DNA from: Janibacter alkaliphilus
Lineage (GTDB): Bacteria; Actinomycetota; Actinomycetes; Actinomycetales; Dermatophilaceae
Direction: 5' to 3'
Assembly (NCBI RefSeq): GCF_013408565.1
Contig: NZ_JACBZX010000001.1
Coordinates: forward strand, 2,790,001 to 2,854,000
Length of the DNA stretch: 64,000 nucleotides
Each line of letters starts with the position of its first letter. The stretch's first letter is position 1. The position numbers were made by a program, and so were the translations under genes. Positions 23,541 to 33,125 of the stretch are shown here, piece after piece. The notes below the pieces were generated by a model. That model saw only the letters and a program-made list of their open reading frames with translations, made no database searches and had not been told where the DNA came from.

Positions 23541-24433
23541 CCCGGCGCCTCTCCGCCTCCGCGGTCCCCGCCCCGCTGCTCGTCCTCGGCGGGGTCGTCT
23601 CGGTGCAGTTCGGCGGGGCGCTCGCCGCTATCCTCGTTCCGGAGATCGGTGCCGGACCGTCGGTGCTGCTGCGCCTGCTCGTCGCGGCCGGGCTGATGCT
23701 CGCGCTGACCCGTCCTCGGGTGCGCGGCTACACCCGTGAGCAGTGGCTCACCGTGGGCGCCTTCGGCCTCGCGCTGGGGCTGATGAACTGGTCCTTCTAC
23801 GCCTCGCTGGCGCACCTGCCGATCGGGGTCGCGGTCACCGTGGAGTTCATCGGGCCGCTGACCCTGGCCACGGTGCTCTCCCGCCGGCCGCGCGACCTGC
23901 TGGCGGTGGCGGCTGCCGCCCTCGGGGTGGTGCTCATCTCCGAGGCGACCGAGCTGCCGCTGGCCGAGCTGGACTGGACCGGGCTGGCGCTGGCGCTGGC
24001 GGCCGGCGTGTGCTGGGCCGCGTACATCATCCTCTCCGGGCGCACCGGTGCCGCCTTCCCGCAGCTGGACGGGCTCACCTTCGCCCTGGTCGTCGCATCC
24101 GCGGTGGTGCTGCCGGCCGGGCTCGTCGGCTGGGACCAGGTGGGGCCGCGCCATCTCGCCTTCGGCGCGGGGGTGGCGGTGCTCAGCTCGGTGCTGCCGT
24201 ACTCCCTGGAGCTGCTGGCGCTGCGGCGGCTCAGCGCCCAGGTCTTCGGGATCCTGCTCAGCCTGGAGCCGGCGGTGGCGGCGCTGGCCGGTCTCGTCGT
24301 GCTGGGCCAGCGACTGGGCCCCGCCCAGCTCGTCGGCATGGCCCTCGTGGTCTCGGCGAGCGTCGTCGTGCTCGGCCTCGGCCGCCGAGGAAGAGACGTC
24401 ACCCCCGACTCCTTGGCGGAGACCGGGGGCTGA
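23537..24433 (+). CDS. EamA/RhtA-family transporter
   Basis: A 298-residue inner-membrane protein of the drug/metabolite transporter superfamily with about ten hydrophobic segments in two repeats. The second repeat includes LDWTGLALALAAGVCWAAYI and ILLSLEPAVAALAGLVVLGQ-like segments, and the pattern is closest to RhtA-type threonine/homoserine exporters. The frame is open from 23519, but GTG at 23537 overlaps the MBL gene stop by 4 nt and leaves a short charged N-terminus. Substrate is inferred only from family and is uncertain. A strong hairpin follows. Confidence 0.82.
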   Translation: MTRRLSASAVPAPLLVLGGVVSVQFGGALAAILVPEIGAGPSVLLRLLVAAGLMLALTRPRVRGYTREQWLTVGAFGLALGLMNWSFYASLAHLPIGVAVTVEFIGPLTLATVLSRRPRDLLAVAAAALGVVLISEATELPLAELDWTGLALALAAGVCWAAYIILSGRTGAAFPQLDGLTFALVVASAVVLPAGLVGWDQVGPRHLAFGAGVAVLSSVLPYSLELLALRRLSAQVFGILLSLEPAVAALAGLVVLGQRLGPAQLVGMALVVSASVVVLGLGRRGRDVTPDSLAETGG

Positions 24434-24464
24434 CGACGGGCTGACGACCTGGGAGACGCTGGTC

Positions 24465-24501
24465 GTCGGGTCGGCCCACGCTGCGGCGGGGCCGACCCGA
24501 C
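24465..24501. terminator. Bidirectional terminator hairpin
   Basis: Perfect 13-bp arms (GTCGGGTCGGCCC and its complement) with an 11-nt loop sit between convergent EamA and terC genes, 31 nt after one stop and 7 nt after the other. Confidence 0.7.
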
Positions 24502-24508
24502 CGAGAGG

Positions 24509-25678
24509 TCAGCCGTCCTTGCCCTGCGCGGCGCGGCCGTCCTCGGAGGCCGACGCGTCGGCCGGCTCGTCCTCGCCCCGCGGTACGCCCTCGCGGTCCG
24601 CGCCGTCCGGCCCGGCCTCCTGCTCCTTCTTCTCCTGCTCCAGGGTGTCGGCACCCTTGCCGCCGGTCTTGATGAGGCTGGCGACGGTGGTGACACCGAG
24701 GATGACGAAGATGGCGCCGAGGGAGACCGAGATCGGGATCTCCGGGACCGGGACGTGCTCGCCGCCGTTGATGAACGGCAGCTCGTTCTCGTGCAGGGCG
24801 TGCAGGATGAGCTTGACCGCGATGAAGCCGAGCAGCACGGCCAGGCCGATCGTCAGGTAGACGAGCTTCTTCAGCAGACCACCGATGAGGAAGTACAGCT
24901 GGCGCAGACCCATGAGGGCGAAGAGGTTGGCCGTGAGCACCAGGTAGGGCTCCTGGGTGAGGCCGTAGATCGCCGGGATGGAGTCGAGCGCGAAGAGCAG
25001 GTCGGTCATGCCCAGGGCGAGCACGACGAAGAAGATCGGGGTGACGACCCGCTTGCCGTTCTCCTTGGTGATGAGCCTCTGCGTCCAGGTCTGGGTCGAG
25101 GGCAGCCGCCGCTCGGCCCACTTGAGGATGCGGTTCTCCTCGTACTCCTCGTCGTCGCTGTCCCCCTCGAAGGCGAGCTTGATCGCGGTGAAGAGGAGGA
25201 AGGCGCCGAAGATGTAGAAGACCCAGGAGAACTGGTTGATCGCCGCGGCACCGACGAAGATGAAGATCGTGCGCAGCACGATGGCGATGATGATGCCCCA
25301 CAGCAGCGCGATCTGCTGGTACTTCTGCGGCACCCCGAAGCTCGCCATGATGATGAGGAAGATGAAGAGGTTGTCGATCGAGAGCGAGTACTCGGTCAAC
25401 CACCCGGCGTAGAACTCGCCGGCGAGGGTGCTGCCCTGGGTCACCCAGATCCCGATGCCGAAGAGCACCGCCGCCGAGACGTAGCCGACGAGGGCGACCG
25501 TCACCTCACGGGTGGAGGGGACGTGCGGGTTGCGGGCGATCCAGATGACGTCGAAGAGCAGCACGGCGGCAGCGACGCCGAGCGTGAGCAGCCACACCCA
25601 GGTGGGGACCTCCATGGTTCCGCCCGGGATGAGGGCTGGTGCGGTCAGCGCGGGAGCGCCGACGAGGGTGGTGGTCAC
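24509..25678 (-). CDS. TerC-family membrane protein
   Basis: A 389-residue integral membrane protein of the TerC/Alx family. Recent work on the family points to metal export, including manganese for metalation of secreted proteins; older annotation is tellurium resistance. At least seven hydrophobic segments are present. The family acidic motifs NLFIFLIIMASFGVP and DLLFALDSIPAIYG carry the intramembrane Asp and Asn residues. A charged tail rich in Glu, Gly and Asp (about residue 340 onward) is likely cytoplasmic. GTG at 25678 has GGAAGG 9 nt ahead, and that site lies inside the riboswitch expression platform described next, which supports a manganese role. Confidence 0.93.
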   Translation of the reverse strand: MTTTLVGAPALTAPALIPGGTMEVPTWVWLLTLGVAAAVLLFDVIWIARNPHVPSTREVTVALVGYVSAAVLFGIGIWVTQGSTLAGEFYAGWLTEYSLSIDNLFIFLIIMASFGVPQKYQQIALLWGIIIAIVLRTIFIFVGAAAINQFSWVFYIFGAFLLFTAIKLAFEGDSDDEEYEENRILKWAERRLPSTQTWTQRLITKENGKRVVTPIFFVVLALGMTDLLFALDSIPAIYGLTQEPYLVLTANLFALMGLRQLYFLIGGLLKKLVYLTIGLAVLLGFIAVKLILHALHENELPFINGGEHVPVPEIPISVSLGAIFVILGVTTVASLIKTGGKGADTLEQEKKEQEAGPDGADREGVPRGEDEPADASASEDGRAAQGKDG

Positions 25679-25687
25679 GTGCGGTTA

Positions 25688-25820
25688 CCTTCCGGACGAC
25701 GGGTGATCCTGTCCGGAGGTCTCTCCCACCCAGGGGCCGGCACCCCGGGCCCGACGACGACCGTGCAGGTCACCGGCGTGCCGTGATGGCGAGGATGCCG
25801 CGCGGGGATACTCCCCTCCG
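25688..25820 (-). promoter_or_regulatory. yybP-ykoY manganese riboswitch with ribosome-binding-site switch
   Basis: The minus-strand leader of terC carries the two conserved loops of this class: GGGGAGTA (25809-25816) and GAGACC near 25718-25723. Stem P1 pairs CGGAGG (25815-25820) with CCTCCG (25714-25719). Just downstream, TCCGGAC (25711-25717) can instead pair with GTCCGGA (25691-25697). That right arm overlaps GGAAGG (25688-25693), the terC ribosome binding site. P1 and the second hairpin share bases TCCG, so they exclude each other: manganese binding would form P1 and free the site. The class and its metal are known; the switch mechanism here is inferred from pairing. Confidence 0.88.
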
Positions 25821-25869
25821 CTGACGAGGATTGTCGCAGATGGTGACCCCGACCACGAACCCAGCGCGC

Positions 25870-27975
<2,106 letters not shown>

Positions 27976-27981
27976 GTACCC

Positions 27982-27987
27982 AACCTA
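27982..27987 (-). promoter_or_regulatory. Leaderless-type -10 box of uvrB
   Basis: TAGGTT on the minus strand ends 6 nt before the uvrB ATG. No SOS box of the actinobacterial type was found in the 136-bp gap. Confidence 0.5.
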
Positions 27988-28036
27988 AGCCCCGGCACCG
28001 ACAACGTATTCCGACTGGCCCTCCCCCTTCGACAGT

Positions 28037-28109
28037 CCCCAACTCCCTAGGCTCCTGGATGTGCCTAGCCTGCAGGCTGAGCGTCTGCGGTCTGCCTAGG
28101 CAGTTGGGG
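28037..28109 (-). terminator. Large nested inverted repeat after coaE
   Basis: Outer arms CCCCAACTCCCTAGGC (28037-28052) and GCCTAGGCAGTTGGGG (28094-28109) pair over 16 bp with one mismatch. The 41-nt loop holds a perfect 12-bp palindrome AGCCTGCAGGCT (28067-28078). It begins 2 nt after the coaE stop, so a terminator is likely; the nested structure is larger than needed for that. Confidence 0.65.
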
Positions 28110-28111
28110 GA

Positions 28112-29314
28112 TCAGGGGGCGGTTGGTGGGTCGGGAGTCCAGGACGTGGCGGAGGCCCAGGCCGTGATCCGGGGGTGGGCGGCGGCGAACCACGCCTCCT
28201 TCGCCTCCGCGTACGCCGCCCGGTCCAGCCCGAGGCCGGCGAGGCGCTCCTTCTCCGCGCGGTAGGCGAGCCGCTCGCCCTCCTCGGACCGCAGCCAGTC
28301 ACGGAGGACCATCGCCCAGCGCCAGCCCGGTGAGCCGACCTCACGGACGTGGACGTGCACCGGCATGCCCGGATCGGCGCCCTGGTGGTACCGCTTCGGC
28401 CACACCTGACCGTCCTCGGAGCGGTCCTGGGTGATCTCGTCCCGCCGCGGCCAGCCGCCGGCCAGCATCGCCGCGACGAAGTCGGGCCGGTCCGCGTCCG
28501 CCAGCGAGCGGACGCCGATCTGCAGGTCGAGGATCGGCGCGGCGAGCATCGGCACCGAGGTGGACCCGACGTGATCGACCCGTACCGCCAGATCACCGAG
28601 CCCGTGCCGCAGCCGGGCCACGGTGCGCGAGGCCGCGTCAGCCCAGCCCGGGTCCGGCTCCGTCAGCACGAGCTCCGACGGCTGCACGGCCACCCGCCCC
28701 AGCCGGAGGTTCTCGGCGAAGGGCGCCAGCCGCTCCCGCCAGAGCCGCTCGACCTGCCCCCGCAGCTGCTCCGGGGTGCCGTGGTTGTCCAGGAGCACGT
28801 CGGCCACCGCGCGTCGCTGAGCGTCGCCGGCCTGCGACCGCATCCGGGAGCGGGCGTCCTCCTCAGGCATGCCACGGTGCTCGACCAGCCGACGCACCCG
28901 GGTCTCCTCGTCGGTGTCCACGACGAGGACGAGGTGGTACTGCGGGGCCATCTCCTTCTCGACGAGCAGCGGCATGTCGTGGACGACCACCGCAGCCCCG
29001 GCGTCGCGGGCCTGCTCGCGCCGCTCGTCGGTCCGCTGCCAGATCGCCGGATGGGTGATCGCCTCGAGAGCGGCCAGCGCCTGCGGGTCGCCGAAGACCA
29101 CCCGGCCCAGCGCGGGTCGGTCCAGGGCGCCCTGCGCGTCCAGCAGGTCGTCGCCGAAGCGCGCCACCACCTGCCGCAGGGCCGGCTGCCCCGGCTCGAG
29201 CACCTCTCGGGCGATGGCGTCGGCGTCCAGCACCACGGCTCCGGCGTCGCGGAGCGCCGTGGCGGCCGTCGACTTGCCGGACCCGATCCCGCCCGTCAGT
29301 CCGATGTAGAGCAC
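28112..29314 (-). CDS. coaE: Dephospho-CoA kinase fused to a GrpB-like domain
   Basis: CoaE phosphorylates dephospho-CoA in the last step of coenzyme A synthesis. The 400-residue protein has the kinase domain at residues 1-200 (P-loop GLTGGIGSGKSTAA, VLDADAIAREVL, THPAIWQR) and a C-terminal GrpB/UPF0157 nucleotidyltransferase-like domain at about 215-380 (LAVRVDHVGSTSVPMLAAP and VHVHVREVGSPGW). The same fusion exists in mycobacterial CoaE (about 407 residues), where the extra domain affects folding and solubility. It lies downstream of rpsA, separated by a strong terminator. Confidence 0.95.
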   Translation of the reverse strand: MLYIGLTGGIGSGKSTAATALRDAGAVVLDADAIAREVLEPGQPALRQVVARFGDDLLDAQGALDRPALGRVVFGDPQALAALEAITHPAIWQRTDERREQARDAGAAVVVHDMPLLVEKEMAPQYHLVLVVDTDEETRVRRLVEHRGMPEEDARSRMRSQAGDAQRRAVADVLLDNHGTPEQLRGQVERLWRERLAPFAENLRLGRVAVQPSELVLTEPDPGWADAASRTVARLRHGLGDLAVRVDHVGSTSVPMLAAPILDLQIGVRSLADADRPDFVAAMLAGGWPRRDEITQDRSEDGQVWPKRYHQGADPGMPVHVHVREVGSPGWRWAMVLRDWLRSEEGERLAYRAEKERLAGLGLDRAAYAEAKEAWFAAAHPRITAWASATSWTPDPPTAP

Positions 29315-29384
29315 CCGCCGACCCTACCCAGGACGATGGGACCCAGGACGCGCGACCCGTCGAGGCACCGACCGTCGACGACGA

Positions 29385-29418
29385 GACGGCCCGCACCCCT
29401 GCCGGGGTGCGGGCCGTC
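29385..29418 (-). terminator. Terminator of rpsA
   Basis: A perfect 15-bp stem (GACGGCCCGCACCCC with its complement) and a 4-nt loop TGCC lie 19 nt beyond the rpsA stop. It is the strongest hairpin of terminator type in the window, although no T-run follows. Confidence 0.75.
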
Positions 29419-29436
29419 CGCGTTGGTGGCTGGCGA

Positions 29437-30951
29437 TCAGCCGCCGGTGAGCTTCTCCCGCAGAGCAGCCAGCGCCTCGTCGGAGGCGAGGGTGCCCTCG
29501 TTGCTCGGCGCCGGGGAGGCGCTGGGCGTGGGCTGGCCCGAGCCGGAGCTCGAGGGACGCGAGCCCGAGTCGGAGGAGTACGAGGTCGTGGTGACCTCGT
29601 CGCCCGCCTCGGCGGCGGCAGCGTCGTCGGCGGCCGCCTTCTCGATCTGGGCGCGGTGCGCCTCCCAGCGCTCGTGCGCCTCGGCGTACTGCTTCTCCCA
29701 GGCCGCGCGCTGGGCCTCGTAGCCCTCGAGCCACTCGTTGGTCTCCGGGTCGAAGCCCTCGGGGTACTTGTAGTTGCCCTGCTCGTCGTACTCGGCAGCC
29801 ATGCCGTAGAGCGTCGGGTCGAACTCGGTGAGGTTGGCCCCGTCCTCGTTGGCCTGCTTGAGGCTCAGCGAGATCCGGCGACGCTCCAGGTCGATGTCGA
29901 TGACCTTGACGAAGATGTCGGCGCCCACCTGGACGACCTGCTCGGGCAGCTCGACGTGCCGCTCGGCCAGCTCGGAGATGTGCACCAGGCCCTCGATGCC
30001 GTCCTCGACGCGGACGAAGGCGCCGAAGGGGACGAGCTTGGTGACCTTGCCCGGCACGACCTGACCGATCGCGTGGGTCCGGGCGAAGTGCTGCCACGGG
30101 TCCTCCTGGGTCGCCTTCAGCGACAGCGAGACCCGCTCGCGGTCCATGTCGACGTCCAGCACCTCGACGGTGACCTCGTCGCCGACCTCGACGACCTCGG
30201 ACGGGTGGTCGATGTGCTTCCAGGACAGCTCGGAGACGTGCACCAGGCCGTCCACCCCGCCCAGGTCGACGAAGGCGCCGAAGTTGACGATCGAGGAGAC
30301 GACGCCGGTGCGGACCTGGCCCTTCTGCAGCTCCTTGAGGAAGGTGCTGCGGACCTCGGACTGGGTCTGCTCCAGCCAGGCACGACGGGAGAGCACGACG
30401 TTGTTGCGGTTCTTGTCGAGCTCGATGATCTTGGCCTCGATCTCGCGGCCCACGTAGGGCTGGAGGTCGCGGACGCGACGCATCTCCACCAGCGAGGCCG
30501 GGAGGAAGCCGCGCAGGCCGATGTCGAGGATGAGGCCGCCCTTGACGACCTCGATGACGGTGCCGGTGACGACGCCGTCCTCCTCCTTGATCTTCTCGAT
30601 CGTGCCCCAGGCGCGCTCGTACTGGGCGCGCTTCTTGGACAGGATCAGCCGACCCTCCTTGTCCTCCTTCTGGAGGACCAGGGCCTCGACCTCGTCGCCG
30701 ATCTCGACGACCTCGTTCGGGTCGACGTCGTGCTTGATGGACAGCTCGCGCGAGGGGATGACGCCCTCGGTCTTGTAGCCGATGTCGAGCAGCACCTCGT
30801 CGCGGTCGACCTTGACGATGTGACCCTCGACGATGTCGCCGTCGTTGAAGTCCTTGATGGTCGCGTCGATGGCGGCGAGAAGCTCTTCCTCAGTGCCGAT
30901 GTCGTTGACGGCGATCTGAGGGGCGGTCGTGTCGACCGTGCTGGCAGTCAT
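29437..30951 (-). CDS. rpsA: 30S ribosomal protein S1
   Basis: S1 binds mRNA on the small ribosomal subunit. The 504-residue protein has four S1 domains, at about residues 37-106, 124-189, 209-278 and 295-364, the usual actinobacterial number (six in E. coli). Domain 3 shows VVSSIVNFGAFVDLGGVDGL. The remaining 135 residues include a Trp/Tyr-rich helix (WLEGYEAQRAAWEKQYAEAH) and a Ser/Pro-rich end. The frame is open upstream, but ATG at 30951 has GGAG 10 nt ahead and matches the family start. Codon use is the most biased in the window, as expected for a highly expressed gene. Confidence 0.97.
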   Translation of the reverse strand: MTASTVDTTAPQIAVNDIGTEEELLAAIDATIKDFNDGDIVEGHIVKVDRDEVLLDIGYKTEGVIPSRELSIKHDVDPNEVVEIGDEVEALVLQKEDKEGRLILSKKRAQYERAWGTIEKIKEEDGVVTGTVIEVVKGGLILDIGLRGFLPASLVEMRRVRDLQPYVGREIEAKIIELDKNRNNVVLSRRAWLEQTQSEVRSTFLKELQKGQVRTGVVSSIVNFGAFVDLGGVDGLVHVSELSWKHIDHPSEVVEVGDEVTVEVLDVDMDRERVSLSLKATQEDPWQHFARTHAIGQVVPGKVTKLVPFGAFVRVEDGIEGLVHISELAERHVELPEQVVQVGADIFVKVIDIDLERRRISLSLKQANEDGANLTEFDPTLYGMAAEYDEQGNYKYPEGFDPETNEWLEGYEAQRAAWEKQYAEAHERWEAHRAQIEKAAADDAAAAEAGDEVTTTSYSSDSGSRPSSSGSGQPTPSASPAPSNEGTLASDEALAALREKLTGG

Positions 30952-31100
30952 GTAGTAGGAACTCCGATTGTGGACAGATGAGTAGCGGACAGATGGTGGT
31001 CGCACCGTGCTGAGATCCACCGCCCGGAGCCGGATGCGGTCGAGCAGCAGACGCACACGTGTGCACGTTTATCCTAGGCAACCCCTCGTCCGCGGGTCAA
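30952..31100 (-). promoter_or_regulatory. rpsA promoter and long structured leader
   Basis: TTGACC (31095-31100) and TAGGAT (31071-31076) on the minus strand are 18 nt apart, the best two-box sigma-A promoter in the window. Transcription from about 31064 gives a leader near 113 nt. The leader starts with the 12-bp palindrome GCACACGTGTGC (31053-31064) and contains two copies of CATCTGTCC. The remaining part of the gap up to 31231 shows no further gene. Confidence 0.7.
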
Positions 31101-31231
31101 AGGCGCCCCGGGCCGTCGGCCCTGGAGCCGCCGACCGGCGGCACGCCCGGTGAGCTGCCCGCGCCCCCGCGCCCGCTCACCACCCGCTCACCCCCTGCGC
31201 ACCACCCGTGACCTCGGGCGATACTGGCGCG

Positions 31232-32059
31232 GTGAGCGAGACCGACGACCGCGCGCCCGCCCGGGTCGAGCGCCGGAACGCCCCGCAGGACGAGACCGTG
31301 ACCGCGAACCGCGGGTGGTGGGACGCCGCCGCGGTGGACTACCAGCAGGAGCACGGTGCCTTCCTCGGCGACGCCGAGCTCGTCTGGGGACCGGAGGGGT
31401 GGACCGAGGAGGAGCTGCGGGTGCTCGGGCCGGCCGGGGGCCTGCGCGGGCTCGACGTGCTGGAGTTCGGCGGGGGCGGCGCCCAGGGCGCCCGCTGGTG
31501 CGCGGCGCAGGGTGCCAGGGTGCTCTCCACCGATCTCTCGGCCGGGATGCTGGCTGGTGCCCGGCGAATCGACGCCGCCCACGACGGCCCGTCCCCGCTG
31601 CTGGCCCAGGCCGACGCCACCCGGCTGCCGCTGGCCGACGCGTGCATGGACGTCGTCTTCTCCGCCTACGGCGCCCTCCCCTTCGTCGCCGACGCGCGGG
31701 GGCTGATGGCCGAGCTGGCCCGGCTGCTGCGCCCGGGCGGCCGGCTGGCCTGCTCGACCAGCCATCCCATCCGCTGGGCCTTCCCGGACGTGCCCGGCGA
31801 GGCCGGCCTCGGCGCCAGCGGCAGCTACTTCGACGAGGCGCCCTACGTCGAGGAGGACGCGCAGGGCCGGGCGACCTACGTCGAGCACCACCGCACGCTG
31901 GGCCACCGGGTCGCCGACCTGGTGGCTGCCGGGCTGGTGGTCACCGACGTGCTGGAGCCGCCGTGGCCCGAGCGGAACACGCAGACCTGGGGCGGCTGGT
32001 CGCCGCTGCGCGGGGCGCACCTGCCCGGGACGCTGATCCTGGCCGCCCGCAAGCCCTGA
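31232..32059 (+). CDS. Class I SAM-dependent methyltransferase
   Basis: A 275-residue cytosolic methyltransferase of the Methyltransf_11 type. The start region RGWWDAAAVDYQQEHGAFLG is typical of an actinobacterial family of unknown substrate. SAM-binding motif I is LDVLEFGGGGAQGARW, motif II/III is VLSTDLSAGML, and the post-I region includes ADATRLPLADACMDVVFSA and LLRPGGRL. The frame is open from GTG 31208; GTG 31232 is preferred because GATACT ends 6 nt before it, a leaderless-like arrangement. It reads away from rpsA and converges on the epimerase gene. Confidence 0.8.
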   Translation: MSETDDRAPARVERRNAPQDETVTANRGWWDAAAVDYQQEHGAFLGDAELVWGPEGWTEEELRVLGPAGGLRGLDVLEFGGGGAQGARWCAAQGARVLSTDLSAGMLAGARRIDAAHDGPSPLLAQADATRLPLADACMDVVFSAYGALPFVADARGLMAELARLLRPGGRLACSTSHPIRWAFPDVPGEAGLGASGSYFDEAPYVEEDAQGRATYVEHHRTLGHRVADLVAAGLVVTDVLEPPWPERNTQTWGGWSPLRGAHLPGTLILAARKP

Positions 32060-32082
32060 CGAGGCGCCTGACGTCACCCCAG

Positions 32083-32099
32083 CGTCGGGCGGTCCGACG
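32083..32099. terminator. Short hairpin between convergent genes
   Basis: Arms CGTCGG and CCGACG with a 5-nt loop lie in the 67-bp gap between the methyltransferase and the decarboxylase genes. Confidence 0.4.
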
Positions 32100-32126
32100 G
32101 GCAGGTCGGTGGCGGACCGTGGCGGC

Positions 32127-33122
32127 TCAGTGGCCGGCGAGGATGTGCTCGGTGTCGCTGGCGCTCAGCGGCCGGGCGCGCAGCCGCGGCCCCTGCGCCT
32201 CGCTGCGGAACCAGTCGATGGTCCGGCGCAGCGCGTCCTCGATCTCGACCTGTGGCTCCCAGCCGAGCAGCTCGCGGGCCAGCGCGGTGTCCGGCTGACG
32301 GACCGTGGGGTCGTCGACGGGACGGGCGATGTGCCGGATCGTCGAGGTGCTCCCGGTGAGCTCGATGATCCACTCCGCGAGCTCGGTCATCGACAGCTCG
32401 TGCGGGTTGCCGATGTTCACCGGCCCAGCGTGCTCGCTGTCGGCCATCGCCAGGATCCCGGTGATGAGGTCGTCGACGTAGCAGATCGAGCGGGTCTGGC
32501 TGCCGTCGCCGGCCACCGTGACCGGCTGGCCGGCCAGCGCCTGGCGGATGAAGTTGGGGATCGCCCGGCCGTCGTCCGGGCGCATCCGCGGGCCGAAGGT
32601 GTTGAAGATCCGCACGATCCCGGTGTCCACGCCGTGGGTGCTGCGGTGCGCCAGGGTGAGCGCCTCGGCGAACCGCTTGGCCTCGTCGTACACCCCGCGC
32701 GGCCCGACCGGGTTGACGTGCCCCCAGTAGGACTCGGGCTGCGGGTGCACCGCCGGGTCGCCGTAGACCTCGGAGGTCGAGGCCAGCACGAAGCGGGCCC
32801 CCTTCTCCCGGGCCAGCGCCAGCGCGTGCATCGTGCCGATCGAGCCCACCTCGAGGGTCTCGATCGGCAGCTGCAGGTAGTCCACCGGGCTGGCCGGCGA
32901 CGCCAGGTGCAGCACGAGGTCGACGTCACCCGCGACGGTCACGTCGCGGGTGACGTCCACCTCCACCAGGTCGAAGCCGGGCTCGTCGGCGAGGTGGGCG
33001 ACGTTCGCCGGGGTGCCGGTGACGAAGTTGTCCAGCGCGACCACCTCGTCGCCGCGGGCGACCAGGCGCTCGCACAGGTGCGAGCCCAGGAAGCCGGACC
33101 CGCCGGTGACGACGGCGCGCAC
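32127..33122 (-). CDS. UDP-glucuronate decarboxylase-like NAD-dependent epimerase
   Basis: A 331-residue extended short-chain dehydrogenase that most resembles UDP-glucuronate decarboxylase (UDP-xylose synthase). The NAD motif GGSGFLGSHLCERL is near residue 7. The catalytic Ser/Thr and Tyr-Lys are in LASTSEVYGDP and YDEAKRFAE. HLASPASPVDY, RIFNTFGPRM and GDGSQTRSICYVDDL are family marks. It would supply UDP-xylose or a related pentose to the nearby transferases. The product is inferred; a dTDP-glucose-type epimerase cannot be fully excluded. It follows the DUF3068 gene by 3 nt, so the two are likely cotranscribed. Confidence 0.85.
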   Translation of the reverse strand: MRAVVTGGSGFLGSHLCERLVARGDEVVALDNFVTGTPANVAHLADEPGFDLVEVDVTRDVTVAGDVDLVLHLASPASPVDYLQLPIETLEVGSIGTMHALALAREKGARFVLASTSEVYGDPAVHPQPESYWGHVNPVGPRGVYDEAKRFAEALTLAHRSTHGVDTGIVRIFNTFGPRMRPDDGRAIPNFIRQALAGQPVTVAGDGSQTRSICYVDDLITGILAMADSEHAGPVNIGNPHELSMTELAEWIIELTGSTSTIRHIARPVDDPTVRQPDTALARELLGWEPQVEIEDALRRTIDWFRSEAQGPRLRARPLSASDTEHILAGH

Positions 33123-33125
33123 GGA

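Noticed and set aside
32069-32076. TGACGTCA palindrome near the end of the 31232 methyltransferase gene
   Set aside because: An 8-bp palindrome downstream of a gene between convergent units is expected by chance and has no promoter near it.
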